Shown: piece by piece, positions 9,023-16,278 of the stretch
Layout of the letters: each line of letters starts with the position of its first letter
Position numbering within the stretch: the stretch's first letter is position 1
DNA from: Reyranella sp.
GTDB lineage: Bacteria; Pseudomonadota; Alphaproteobacteria; Reyranellales; Reyranellaceae
Assembly: GCF_004297405.1 (NCBI RefSeq)
Contig: NZ_SCVC01000033.1
Span: forward strand, 62,001-126,000
Direction of reading: 5' to 3'
DNA length: 64,000 nucleotides
Notes under the pieces: generated by a model
The model's database searches: none
Told to the model about the DNA's origin: nothing
The model's input: the letters and a program-made list of their open reading frames with translations, nothing else
Translations under genes and position numbers: made by a program

Positions 9023-9748
9023 TCAGCCGAAACGCTGATTGCCGATGGCGTCGAAGCGGCTGCCGAGGCGATAGCGGGACGATGGGTGCAGGCAGCGCAC
9101 CATCGTGACCGGCGTAGTGCGGGTCCACGTGCGACGCGTCAGCAGCAGGCAAGGCTCAGGCACTGTGATCTGCAGATGCGTTGCCTGTTCGTCGGTCGGC
9201 AGAACAGCATCGACGACATGCTCGATCTCGTCGAATGGCACGTTCTGCACCAGATAGTCGCCCGGCGGCATGGTGCTGAAATCCTGATCCAGGAAGTTCG
9301 GCACGACGCTCGGGTTGACGTAGCGATCCTCGAGCTGCACCGGAACCTCGTTTTCGAGGTGAAGGCACACTGAATGAAAGACCGATGCGCCAGACCGGAG
9401 GCCGAGCCAGGCGGCAACATCGGGAGGTGCGGCGACCCGATCGGCTGCGAGCGGGGCGCAGCGATAGTCATGGCCGCGCTGGCGGACTTCACGGCCGATG
9501 CTGGCGATCTGCAGCAGTGTCAATTGCGGTTTGTCCTGGGCGACGAAACTGCCGACACCGGCGACACGCACGATGCGGCCCTTCTGCATGAGGTCGCGCA
9601 GCGCCCGGTTGACGGTCATGCGCGACATGCCGAACTGCTGTACCAGCTCGTGTTCCGACGGCAGGCGATGGCCAGGCGGCCAGGAGCCGTCCTGGATGCG
9701 CCGGACGATATAGTCCTCGACCTGCTGATAGCGCGCCGTCGGTTCCAT
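9023..9748 (-). CDS. hutC: GntR/HutC-family repressor (histidine utilization repressor type)
   Basis: A 241-residue regulator with an N-terminal GntR winged helix (LPSEHELVQQFGMSRMTVNR, residues ~30-49, and a wing at RVAGVGSFVA) and a C-terminal UTRA ligand-binding domain. The UTRA part is very HutC-like: VPVQLEDRYVNP, the EHVVDAVLP segment and EPCLLLTRRTW. HutC proteins respond to urocanate. The gene sits inside an operon of importer, PhyH and M20 genes, 8 bp downstream of nothing but the ABC ATPase's neighbour spacing, and the operon has a matching palindrome at 13200-13213. Control of hut genes outside the window is also possible. Confidence 0.88.
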   Translation of the reverse strand: MEPTARYQQVEDYIVRRIQDGSWPPGHRLPSEHELVQQFGMSRMTVNRALRDLMQKGRIVRVAGVGSFVAQDKPQLTLLQIASIGREVRQRGHDYRCAPLAADRVAAPPDVAAWLGLRSGASVFHSVCLHLENEVPVQLEDRYVNPSVVPNFLDQDFSTMPPGDYLVQNVPFDEIEHVVDAVLPTDEQATHLQITVPEPCLLLTRRTWTRTTPVTMVRCLHPSSRYRLGSRFDAIGNQRFG

Positions 9749-9756
9749 GCGCTCCC

Positions 9757-10539
9757 CTAGTGGTCGGCCGCCATGGCTTCGACGCGAATCTCTTCGGTGA
9801 GCCGCGCCTTCAACGCCATGAACTCTGAGGAAGTCTTGATCGTGTAATGCCGCGGATGCGGGAAGTCGGCTTCCACCTCGGCCTTGATACGGCCGGGCCG
9901 TGCGCTCATCACCACGACGCGGCTCGCCATGAAGATCGCCTCGTCGATATCGTGGGTGACGAACATCACCGTCTTCTGCGCCTGTTCCCAGATGCCGAGC
10001 AGCAGCTCCTGCATCAGTACGCGCGTCTGGTTGTCGAGCGCGCCGAACGGCTCGTCGAGCAGCAGGATCTTGGGATCGTTGGCCAGCGCCCGGGCGATCG
10101 CCACGCGCTGCTGCATGCCGCCGGAGAGCTGCTTGGGATAATGCTTCTCGAAGCCGCGCAAGCCGACCTGCGCGATGAAGCGCTCGCTGATCTCACGCTG
10201 TTCCGCCGCCGGCATGTTCTTCTCGCGCAGGCCGAAGCAGATGTTTTCCTGCACCGTCAGCCAGGGAAACAGCGTGTAACTCTGGAACACCACGCCACGG
10301 TCGGCGCCCGGCCCGGCGATCGGCACGCCGTCGAGCAGGATCTCGCCGGTTGTCGGCGTCTCCAGGCCGGCGACGAGGCGGAGCAGGGTGGACTTCCCGC
10401 AGCCCGAAGGGCCCAGCACGGTGATGAAGTCGTTGTCGCCGACTTCGAGCGAGACCGGCTGCAGGGCCTGGGTCGGCGGCACGCCACGACGGTTGCTGGC
10501 GAAGGTCTTGCCGACGCCGCGGATCGACAGCCGGCTCAT
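9757..10539 (-). CDS. NitT/TauT-type ABC transporter ATP-binding protein
   Basis: A 260-residue ATPase that powers the importer encoded by the two upstream genes. Walker A is GPSGCGKST (about residues 43-51), the signature is QLSGGMQQR, Walker B is ILLLDEPFGALD, and the switch His follows in VTHDIDEA. The start at 10539 overlaps the permease stop as ATGA, indicating translational coupling. The closest families are SsuB/TauB-like, which handle sulfonates, nitrate, thiamine precursors and other organics, so substrate cannot be named. Confidence 0.92.
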   Translation of the reverse strand: MSRLSIRGVGKTFASNRRGVPPTQALQPVSLEVGDNDFITVLGPSGCGKSTLLRLVAGLETPTTGEILLDGVPIAGPGADRGVVFQSYTLFPWLTVQENICFGLREKNMPAAEQREISERFIAQVGLRGFEKHYPKQLSGGMQQRVAIARALANDPKILLLDEPFGALDNQTRVLMQELLLGIWEQAQKTVMFVTHDIDEAIFMASRVVVMSARPGRIKAEVEADFPHPRHYTIKTSSEFMALKARLTEEIRVEAMAADH

Positions 10540-11312
10540 CGCTGGAAGCTCCAGGCGAAGAGGCGCTGGTTGACCCACTTGAACATCAGGTCGGAAACCA
10601 GGCCGACGAGGCCGATGACGACAATGCCGGCGATGATGTGGTCCGTCGCCATCAGCGCCTGGCTGTCGGTGATCATGTGGCCGATGCCGGAAGAGGCGCC
10701 GATCAGCTCGGCGACGATGATGTAGGTCCAGCCGAGTCCCAGCACCTGGCGCAGCGCTTCGGCGATCTCGGGGGCCGCGCCCGGCAGCACGACGCGGCGG
10801 ATGGCGGCGGTGTCCTTGCAGCCCAGTGTATAGGCCGCCTCGATCAGGTCGCGGCGCGTGGCGCTCACGATCATGGTGATCATCAGGGTGAGCTGGAAGA
10901 AGCAGCCGATGAAGATGACGGTGAGCTTTTGTGCCTCGCCGATGCCGACCCACAGGATCAGGAGCGGGATGAAGGCCGAGGCCGGCAGGTAGCGGGCAAA
11001 GGAAACGAAAGGCTCGAAGAAGGCTTCGATCGGCTTGTAGGTGCCCATGGCGATGCCCAGCGGCACGGCAATGACGGCGGCGAATAGGAAGCCGCCAACC
11101 ACGCGCCAGATCGTCATGCCGACGTCGAAGCTGAATCCCTGTGTTGCAAAGAGATCCCAGCCGGACAGCAGCGTCTGCCAAGGCGAAGCGAGGAAGTGCT
11201 TCGGGACCGCGCCGCTCCAGGTGATGAGCGCCCACAGGCCCACGAAGCCGACGAAGAAGGCCACGCCGAGGAGAGTTCTTTTCTCCCGGCTGACAGGAAC
11301 AAGCAGTTTCAT
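10536..11312 (-). CDS. NitT/TauT-type ABC transporter permease
   Basis: A 258-residue inner-membrane permease of the SsuC/TauC class with about six membrane segments. The cytoplasmic coupling loop has the EAA-like segment EIAEALRQVLGLGWTYIIVAE. The N-terminus (MKLLVPVSREKRT) is short before the first membrane helix. It sits between the binding-protein gene (64-bp gap) and the ATPase gene (4-bp overlap). Confidence 0.92.
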   Translation of the reverse strand: MKLLVPVSREKRTLLGVAFFVGFVGLWALITWSGAVPKHFLASPWQTLLSGWDLFATQGFSFDVGMTIWRVVGGFLFAAVIAVPLGIAMGTYKPIEAFFEPFVSFARYLPASAFIPLLILWVGIGEAQKLTVIFIGCFFQLTLMITMIVSATRRDLIEAAYTLGCKDTAAIRRVVLPGAAPEIAEALRQVLGLGWTYIIVAELIGASSGIGHMITDSQALMATDHIIAGIVVIGLVGLVSDLMFKWVNQRLFAWSFQR

Positions 11313-11376
11313 AGGTCGCTTTTCTTGGCTTGAGGCCGGGAGCGTGCCTTTCGGAGGCGCGCTCCCGGGGAAGGCG

Positions 11377-12339
11377 TCAGTTCAGGAACGTCGTGTCGAA
11401 CAGCGTGTCGAGATTGGCCGGCTTGGCCTTGATAACGCCGATCTCGAGGAGCAGTTCGGCGGCTTCCTTGTTGAAAGCCTGGATCTCGCCGTTGAAGAAC
11501 TTCTTGTTGGCTTCGCGGTCGGCCCACTTGATCTTGGACTGCGACTTCTCGAACTGCTCTGCCGTCTGCTTGACGTCGGCGCCCATGATCGTGAAGGCCT
11601 TCTTCGGATCCTTGTTGATCATCTCGAGAGCCTGGAAGTAGCTCTCGGTCAGCGCCTTGGCGGCCTTGGGGTTTTCCTTGATGAACTTCGGCGTGCAGCC
11701 GAACGTGTCGAACACCATCGGGTACTGCAGCGAATCGGCGATCAGCTTGCCCGACTCGGGCTTGTCGCGGACCAGGCTGAGGTAGGGCTCGTACGTTACG
11801 GCGGCATCGAGGCTGCCGGTGCCGGCCACGAAGGCATTGGCCGCGGGCGCGGGCTCGAGTGTGACGAGGTTGACGTCCTTCAAGGTGAGCCCGTTCTTCT
11901 TCAGGATCCAGGCCAGGGTGAAGTGCGGGTTGGTGCCCGGCGCGGAGGCCGCCACCGTCTTGCCCTTGAGGTCGGCAACCTTGGAGATGGTGTTGCGCGC
12001 GACGATGCCGTCCGAGCCCATACCCTGGTCCATCTTGAAGAGCTGTGTGGTGGCGATGCCGTTGGCGTTCCACACGATCCAGGTCTCGACCGTGGTGGCC
12101 GCGCATTGGATGTCACCCGACGCGATGGCGAGGTGGCGGTCCTTCTGCGGGATCTTCTTGATGGAGACGTCGAGCCCGTTCGCCTTGAAGATGCCGGCCT
12201 CCTTGGCCAGCGTCAGCGGCGCAAAGCCGGTCCAACCGGAAATGCCGATGGCAACTTTTGTCTCCTGCGCCTGAGCGAGCGCCGTGCTGCCGGCGAGGAC
12301 TGCGAGCGCAGTGAAGAAGGTCCTGAAGGATCTCGACAT
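11377..12339 (-). CDS. NitT/TauT-type ABC transporter substrate-binding protein
   Basis: A 320-residue periplasmic receptor with a Sec signal peptide (cleavage likely after ALAQA, residue ~24). The mature N-terminus has the family pattern GWTGFAPLTLAKEAGIFK, followed by LDVSIKKIPQKDRHLAIASG and a QCAATTVETWIVW pocket segment. Family members bind sulfonates, nitrate, pyrimidine precursors or aromatic acids. The pocket residues do not reveal which. Near the top of the operon, 36 bp after the PhyH gene. Confidence 0.92.
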   Translation of the reverse strand: MSRSFRTFFTALAVLAGSTALAQAQETKVAIGISGWTGFAPLTLAKEAGIFKANGLDVSIKKIPQKDRHLAIASGDIQCAATTVETWIVWNANGIATTQLFKMDQGMGSDGIVARNTISKVADLKGKTVAASAPGTNPHFTLAWILKKNGLTLKDVNLVTLEPAPAANAFVAGTGSLDAAVTYEPYLSLVRDKPESGKLIADSLQYPMVFDTFGCTPKFIKENPKAAKALTESYFQALEMINKDPKKAFTIMGADVKQTAEQFEKSQSKIKWADREANKKFFNGEIQAFNKEAAELLLEIGVIKAKPANLDTLFDTTFLN

Positions 12340-12375
12340 GGAAGGCTCCCTTTATTGGCCGATGGGGCTGAACGA

Positions 12376-13185
12376 TTACGAACGATAGACGACGGGGAAG
12401 ATCGGCGCATCGAAGGGATCGCCGTCCTTCATGGTGAGGCCGGTGAAAGGCGGCGAACCCTTGCCCGCGCGTTGGGCATAGACGGCATCGTCGCCGACCC
12501 AGCGCGCCGAGAAGACACGGCGTATCCGCGGCGAATGATTGGCCGGCGCGCCGTGCACCGTGCGGAAGCTGAAGGCGATGGCGTCACCCGGCTCCATGTC
12601 CCAGCCGACGATATCGAGTTCGCCACGCTTGGCCTCGATATCCGGCATGACCTCGAAATCGTCGTTGGCGTAGAGGCGGGTGCCGTCGAAGCGCATCGGG
12701 CGGAAGCCCTTGCCCCAGCGATGAGAGCCGCGCACGCATTCCATCACCACGTCGCGCGGCACGGGATCGAGCGGAATCCAGAAGCTCACGCTCTGCTGGC
12801 CCTCGACGCAGTAGTAGGGCTGGTCCTGATGCCACGGCGTCACGGTGCTACCGCCTGGCTGCTTTACGAGCACATGGTCGTGGAAGAAGCGTGCGGTCCT
12901 GGAGCCCATCAATCCGGCCGCGATTTCCGCTGCCGGCGACTTCATTACGAAGGCTTCGAATTCACGGATGCGCTGCCAGTTGCACAGGTCCTGGAAGAAG
13001 GGGGCGGAGCCGTCTGCCGGCCGGACCGTCCGTTCCAGCGGGCTGGGATTGGCCATGAGGGCGTCGATACCGGCCCGTAGGGGCTCGACCCAATCCTTGA
13101 AGACCCCGCGCAGCACAATGGCGCCATCGGCCTGGTAGGCAGCCGTGGCGCCGCCCTGCTCAGAAAATGCTCGCTCCCCGCCCAC
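12376..13185 (-). CDS. phytanoyl-CoA dioxygenase (PhyH) family protein
   Basis: A non-haem Fe(II)/2-oxoglutarate oxygenase, 269 aa from the GTG at 13185. The facial triad is H119-x-D121 (in TPWHQDQP) and H211 (in RTVHGAPANHS), with arginines at ~220-223 to hold 2-oxoglutarate. I chose the GTG because AGAAGGGG precedes it at good spacing and no other start fits before the conserved YQADGAIVLRGVF. A longer in-frame ATG at 13296 would cross the HutC-like operator. As first gene of the importer operon, the enzyme probably hydroxylates or demethylates the imported compound in the cytosol. Confidence 0.88.
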   Translation of the reverse strand: MGGERAFSEQGGATAAYQADGAIVLRGVFKDWVEPLRAGIDALMANPSPLERTVRPADGSAPFFQDLCNWQRIREFEAFVMKSPAAEIAAGLMGSRTARFFHDHVLVKQPGGSTVTPWHQDQPYYCVEGQQSVSFWIPLDPVPRDVVMECVRGSHRWGKGFRPMRFDGTRLYANDDFEVMPDIEAKRGELDIVGWDMEPGDAIAFSFRTVHGAPANHSPRIRRVFSARWVGDDAVYAQRAGKGSPPFTGLTMKDGDPFDAPIFPVVYRS

Positions 13186-13199
13186 GCATCCCCCTTCTG

Positions 13200-13213
13200 C
13201 TTGTCTATACAAG
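13200..13213. promoter_or_regulatory. candidate HutC operator
   Basis: The sequence CTTGTCTATACAAG is an inverted repeat (CTTGT/ACAAG around four bases). It resembles the CTTGTATxTACAAG-type sites described for HutC. It lies 15 bp before the PhyH start, at the head of the operon that contains the hutC-like gene. On the minus strand it contains TATAGA, a possible -10, so a bound repressor would block initiation. Confidence 0.6.
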
Positions 13214-13255
13214 TTAAGACAGCAGGAAGCGTGCCAGGCAAGAGGGCCGAAGGAG

Positions 13256-13714
13256 TTAAGCCTTGATCGAGCCGGCCACCTGGTGGGTTGCCGCATTTAG
13301 CCTATTCCACATATTTATAGTGGAAATAGCAAGCAAGAGGGCCGACAGAGCTCGTTCATCATAGTGCCGGGTCGCTTCCCTCCAGACATCGTCCGGCACC
13401 GCGTCGGTCCGATCGCTGAGCCGCGTTACCGACTCGGTGAGCGCCAGCGCCGCCCGCTCCGGTCCGCTGAACCATGGCGCCTCCCGCCAGGCCGCCACGG
13501 TGTACAGCCGTTCGTCCGTTTCGCCGCCCTTCTTCAGGTCGTTGGCGTGCATGGCCACGCACAGGCTGCAGCCGTTGATCTGGCTGGCCCGCAAATGGAC
13601 CATGTCGATGATCTGCTTGGGCAGGCCGGCCTTGATCGAGCTCTCGTTCAACGCCATCAGCGCCTGCATGGCGCCGGGAACGACCATGGCGGGGTGCTTC
13701 ATTCGTGCTTGCAT
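13256..13714 (-). CDS. carboxymuconolactone decarboxylase/AhpD-family protein
   Basis: A 152-residue AhpD-like protein with the peroxidase-type motif GCSLCVAMH, giving the redox pair C49/C52 and H56. Such proteins reduce peroxides or protein disulfides; those next to ECF41 sigma factors are common partners without a firm role. The start at 13714 has AGGAG seven bases upstream. It is divergent from the sigma-factor gene, and a weaker copy of the ECF41 promoter motif faces it. It ends 70 bp after the PhyH start and is not part of that operon. Confidence 0.88.
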   Translation of the reverse strand: MQARMKHPAMVVPGAMQALMALNESSIKAGLPKQIIDMVHLRASQINGCSLCVAMHANDLKKGGETDERLYTVAAWREAPWFSGPERAALALTESVTRLSDRTDAVPDDVWREATRHYDERALSALLLAISTINMWNRLNAATHQVAGSIKA

Positions 13715-13737
13715 GATGAATCTCCTGATGCGGTCTC

Positions 13738-13764
13738 AACGTTTCCGTCGCCCGGCCGTCGACA
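13738..13764 (-). promoter_or_regulatory. candidate ECF41-type promoter for the ahpD-like gene
   Basis: Read on the minus strand, TGTCGAC is followed by 16 bases and then CGTT. The ECF41 consensus I know is TGTCACA-N16-CGTC, so spacing is exact but both boxes deviate. Predicted start of transcription would be 15-20 bases before the ahpD-like ATG. Confidence 0.4.
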
Positions 13765-13771
13765 CATCACG

Positions 13772-13798
13772 TGTCACATCGGCCGGGTTTCGTTCGTC
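13772..13798 (+). promoter_or_regulatory. ECF41-type promoter for the sigma-factor gene
   Basis: TGTCACA (13772-13778), 16 bases, then CGTC (13795-13798): an exact match to the published ECF41 target motif as I remember it. It lies 36 bp upstream of the sigma ATG in the correct orientation, implying autoregulation. Confidence 0.75.
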
Positions 13799-13833
13799 AG
13801 GGCTTTGACGGACCGGCAGAGGAAAGTGTGACC

Positions 13834-14724
13834 ATGGACGAGCAGAAAATTCTCGGCGACCGCTTCGAAGCCAATCGCAAGCATCTCTACCGTGTTGCCT
13901 ACCGCATGCTGGGTTCGCCGGCCGAGGCCGAGGATGCTGTGCAGGAAGCCTGGCTTCGGCTGAGCCGTGCCGGTGCCGATGATGTCGACAACCTCTCGGG
14001 CTGGCTAACCACGGTGGTGGCCCGCGTCTGCCTGGACATGCTGCGCTCCCGGAAAGCGCGGCGCGAAGAGCCGCTGGAAGTGCCCGACGAAAAAGGTGGT
14101 GAAGAGAAGCCTGTGGCGGCAGCCGCCGTCCATGGCGCGATCGACCCTGAACAGGAAGCACTGCTTGCCGACTCGGTCGGGCTGGCATTGTTGGTCGTCC
14201 TGCAGACCCTCGCACCCGCCGAGCGTGTCGCCTTCGTGCTGCACGACATGTTCGACCTCTCCTTCGATGAGATCGCAGAAGTGGTCGGCCGCACGCCGGT
14301 TGCCACGCGCCAGCTCGCGAGCCGCGCCCGCCGCCGTGTGCAAGGCCAACCCAGTTTGCCCGAGGACGATCTTGGCCGTCAGCGCAGCGTCGTTGAGGCC
14401 TTCCTCGCAGCATCGCGCGGCGGCGATCTCGAAGGGTTGCTCGCGGTGCTGGATCCCGATGTGGTGGTGCGTGCCGATGGCGCTGCCGTGAAGCTCGGCA
14501 CGGCGCCGGAGATGCGCGGTGCGGATGCCGTCGCCCGCTCCTTCAAGGGCCGTGCCCGCAACGCGCAAGTGGCGCTGGTCGATGGTGCGCCGGGGGTCGT
14601 TGTCGCCCCGAACGGCAAGCTCCTGCTCGTGCTGCGCGCCAGAATCGTCGACGGACTTATCGTCGAAGTCGAAGCCATTGCCGATCCGCTGCGGCTGGCA
14701 GAACTCGAGTTGGCCGTCCTGTAA
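13834..14724 (+). CDS. ECF41-like (SigJ-type) RNA polymerase sigma factor
   Basis: A 296-residue sigma factor. Region 2 spans about residues 10-75 (YRVAYRMLGSPAEAEDAVQE, then GWLTTVVARVCLDMLRSR). Region 4 spans about 105-160 (DLSFDEIAEVVGRTPVATRQ). A fused C-terminal SnoaL-like domain (about 180-290) takes the place of a separate anti-sigma factor in this group. The motifs usually quoted for ECF41 (WLPEP, DGGGK) are degenerate: I see only a DGAAVKL region. AGAGGAA precedes ATG 13834 well, so I reject the GTG six bases earlier. Divergent from its ahpD-like partner. Confidence 0.9.
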   Translation: MDEQKILGDRFEANRKHLYRVAYRMLGSPAEAEDAVQEAWLRLSRAGADDVDNLSGWLTTVVARVCLDMLRSRKARREEPLEVPDEKGGEEKPVAAAAVHGAIDPEQEALLADSVGLALLVVLQTLAPAERVAFVLHDMFDLSFDEIAEVVGRTPVATRQLASRARRRVQGQPSLPEDDLGRQRSVVEAFLAASRGGDLEGLLAVLDPDVVVRADGAAVKLGTAPEMRGADAVARSFKGRARNAQVALVDGAPGVVVAPNGKLLLVLRARIVDGLIVEVEAIADPLRLAELELAVL

Positions 14725-14830
14725 CGAGAGATGTCCCGAGAAGGCGCCTCCATATGGTCACGATCCGGCGCAGAACGATAGCAACCCGGCACCTAGTAGG
14801 CCGTTCTTTAACCGACGAACGGAGGCTTCA

Positions 14831-15067
14831 ATGGTGCATGTTGCGAAATTTGCTGTTCTTGCTGCGTTTGCGGGAACCTTGGCTGCGTGCGGTAACAATC
14901 CAACGGATCGCGCTCTAACGGGCGGCGCAATCGGCGCCGGTACGGGTGCGGTGGTGGGCTCCACGATGGGCGCGCCGATTGCCGGTGCCGTGGTCGGCGG
15001 CTTGGGCGGTGCTGCGATCGGCGCGGCGACGACCCCGCGCAATGACTACTATTATCGAGGCTACTAG
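14831..15067 (+). CDS. small glycine-zipper lipoprotein
   Basis: A 78-residue predicted lipoprotein. The signal peptide ends in the lipobox LAAC (C20). The mature part is dominated by glycine-zipper runs (GGAIGAGTGAVVGSTMGAP, then GGLGGAAIGAATT), which usually insert in or pack against membranes, and ends in a Tyr-rich tail. GGAGG lies six bases before the ATG. Similar small proteins occur widely in the outer membrane of alphaproteobacteria; the role is unknown. Confidence 0.82.
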   Translation: MVHVAKFAVLAAFAGTLAACGNNPTDRALTGGAIGAGTGAVVGSTMGAPIAGAVVGGLGGAAIGAATTPRNDYYYRGY

Positions 15068-15081
15068 CTGATCTGGGAGAA

Positions 15082-15110
15082 CGCTGAGGGCTGAACATCA
15101 GCTCTCAGCG
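15082..15110. terminator. candidate bidirectional terminator hairpin
   Basis: A 13-bp stem (one G-T pair) with a 3-base loop lies between the convergent lipoprotein and Bug-receptor genes. It includes the receptor's stop codon at 15098-15100. There is no strong T-run on either side, so it may act as an mRNA 3' end barrier rather than a classic intrinsic terminator. Confidence 0.5.
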
Positions 15111-16090
15111 TTGATTCCACGTTCGGCCGCGATGCCGGCGAAGGTCGTAATTGTTTGCTCGAAAAGCTTCGCAAAATCAGGTCCATCGAGACCGACCGCA
15201 TCGAAACCCAGAGTCTGAAGGCGATTGATCACGGCGGGATCCTTCAGGACGGCCAGTAGAGCCGTATGGAAACGAGCACGCGTGGTGTCCGGTGTGCCTT
15301 TGGGCGCCAGCACACCCATCCAAGTTGTCTGCACGAAACCCGGCGCGACCGTCTCCGCGGCTGTCGGCACCGTAGGAAACGCAACCGCTCGCGCAGCCGT
15401 CGTGACGCCGAGTGCGATCAACTGTCCGGCTGCCGCCTGTTGGGCCGCCGCGGCGAAGGTGACGACACCGGCATCGATGTTGCCGGCAATCAGGTCCTGG
15501 ATCAGCGGTCCACCACCGCGATAGGGCACATGCGCCACCGTGGCGTTGCCTGCGGCGCGCAGCAGCAACTCACTTGTAAGATGCTGAGAGCTCGCGATGC
15601 CCGGGATGCCGACATTGAGCGCTCCTGGCCGCGCTTTGGCTGCCGCCACATAGTCCGCGAGCGTCTTGAGGCCGGAACGCGGATGAGTGAACACGCCCTG
15701 AGGGGCGGAGGCTGCCAACGTGACCGGCGTAAAGGCCGAACGCACCGAGGCCGTACCAGGAATCGGCAATGCCTCGGTGGCGGCGAGCGTGTCGTTGGCC
15801 AGAAGAACCGTATTGCCGTCTGGCTGGGCGCGAGATGCTGTCTGCGTGCCGACCCGGCCTGAGCCGCCGCCGATATTGTCGATCAGGATGGTCTGGCCGA
15901 GCTGCGCGCTGAGTGGCGCCTGGATGACGCGCGCGAACGTGTCGACGCCACCGCCCGCCGGCCAGGGCACGATGATTCGCAGCGGCCGCCCCGCGTCCTG
16001 GGCGCGAACCACGAACGGAGACATCGCTGCAACGCCCGAAAGCAGCGTGGCGAAGCGGCGGCGAGTAAAAGCGGAAGCGGGCGCGGGCAT
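15098..16090 (-). CDS. Bug-family (TctC) tripartite tricarboxylate transporter receptor
   Basis: A 330-residue periplasmic solute receptor. The start at 16090 (MPAPASAFTRRRF) puts a twin-Arg-like RRRF and hydrophobic stretch at the N-terminus, with cleavage near VRA-QDA. The mature start RPLRIIVPWPAGGGVDTFAR is typical of Bug proteins, as is the VAHVPYRGGGPLIQDLIAG pocket segment. These bind carboxylates, often with no dedicated TctAB nearby, as here. Divergent from the CoA-transferase gene (188 bp between). Confidence 0.9.
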   Translation of the reverse strand: MPAPASAFTRRRFATLLSGVAAMSPFVVRAQDAGRPLRIIVPWPAGGGVDTFARVIQAPLSAQLGQTILIDNIGGGSGRVGTQTASRAQPDGNTVLLANDTLAATEALPIPGTASVRSAFTPVTLAASAPQGVFTHPRSGLKTLADYVAAAKARPGALNVGIPGIASSQHLTSELLLRAAGNATVAHVPYRGGGPLIQDLIAGNIDAGVVTFAAAAQQAAAGQLIALGVTTAARAVAFPTVPTAAETVAPGFVQTTWMGVLAPKGTPDTTRARFHTALLAVLKDPAVINRLQTLGFDAVGLDGPDFAKLFEQTITTFAGIAAERGINAES

Positions 16091-16278
16091 GGAAAACCTG
16101 TCGGTTGAGGACCTGTCCGAAGGTGGCAGGGCCGCCCGTTGCATTAAATGAAACGTTCAATCGAATTGCGGCACGCGCGAGAGAGACGCGTTCCCGACAA
16201 TCACCTCCCATGGAAAATTCCAGTGGTTCCTTCTCTCAACCCCGGCCATACGGGGAAGAGAGCAAGGGAGTTTCGTTC

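Noticed and set aside
11041..13080. Open frame of 679 codons on the plus strand
   Set aside because: Antisense to the ABC binding-protein and PhyH genes. It reads as low-information Arg/Glu/Gly-rich sequence, a GC-driven shadow.
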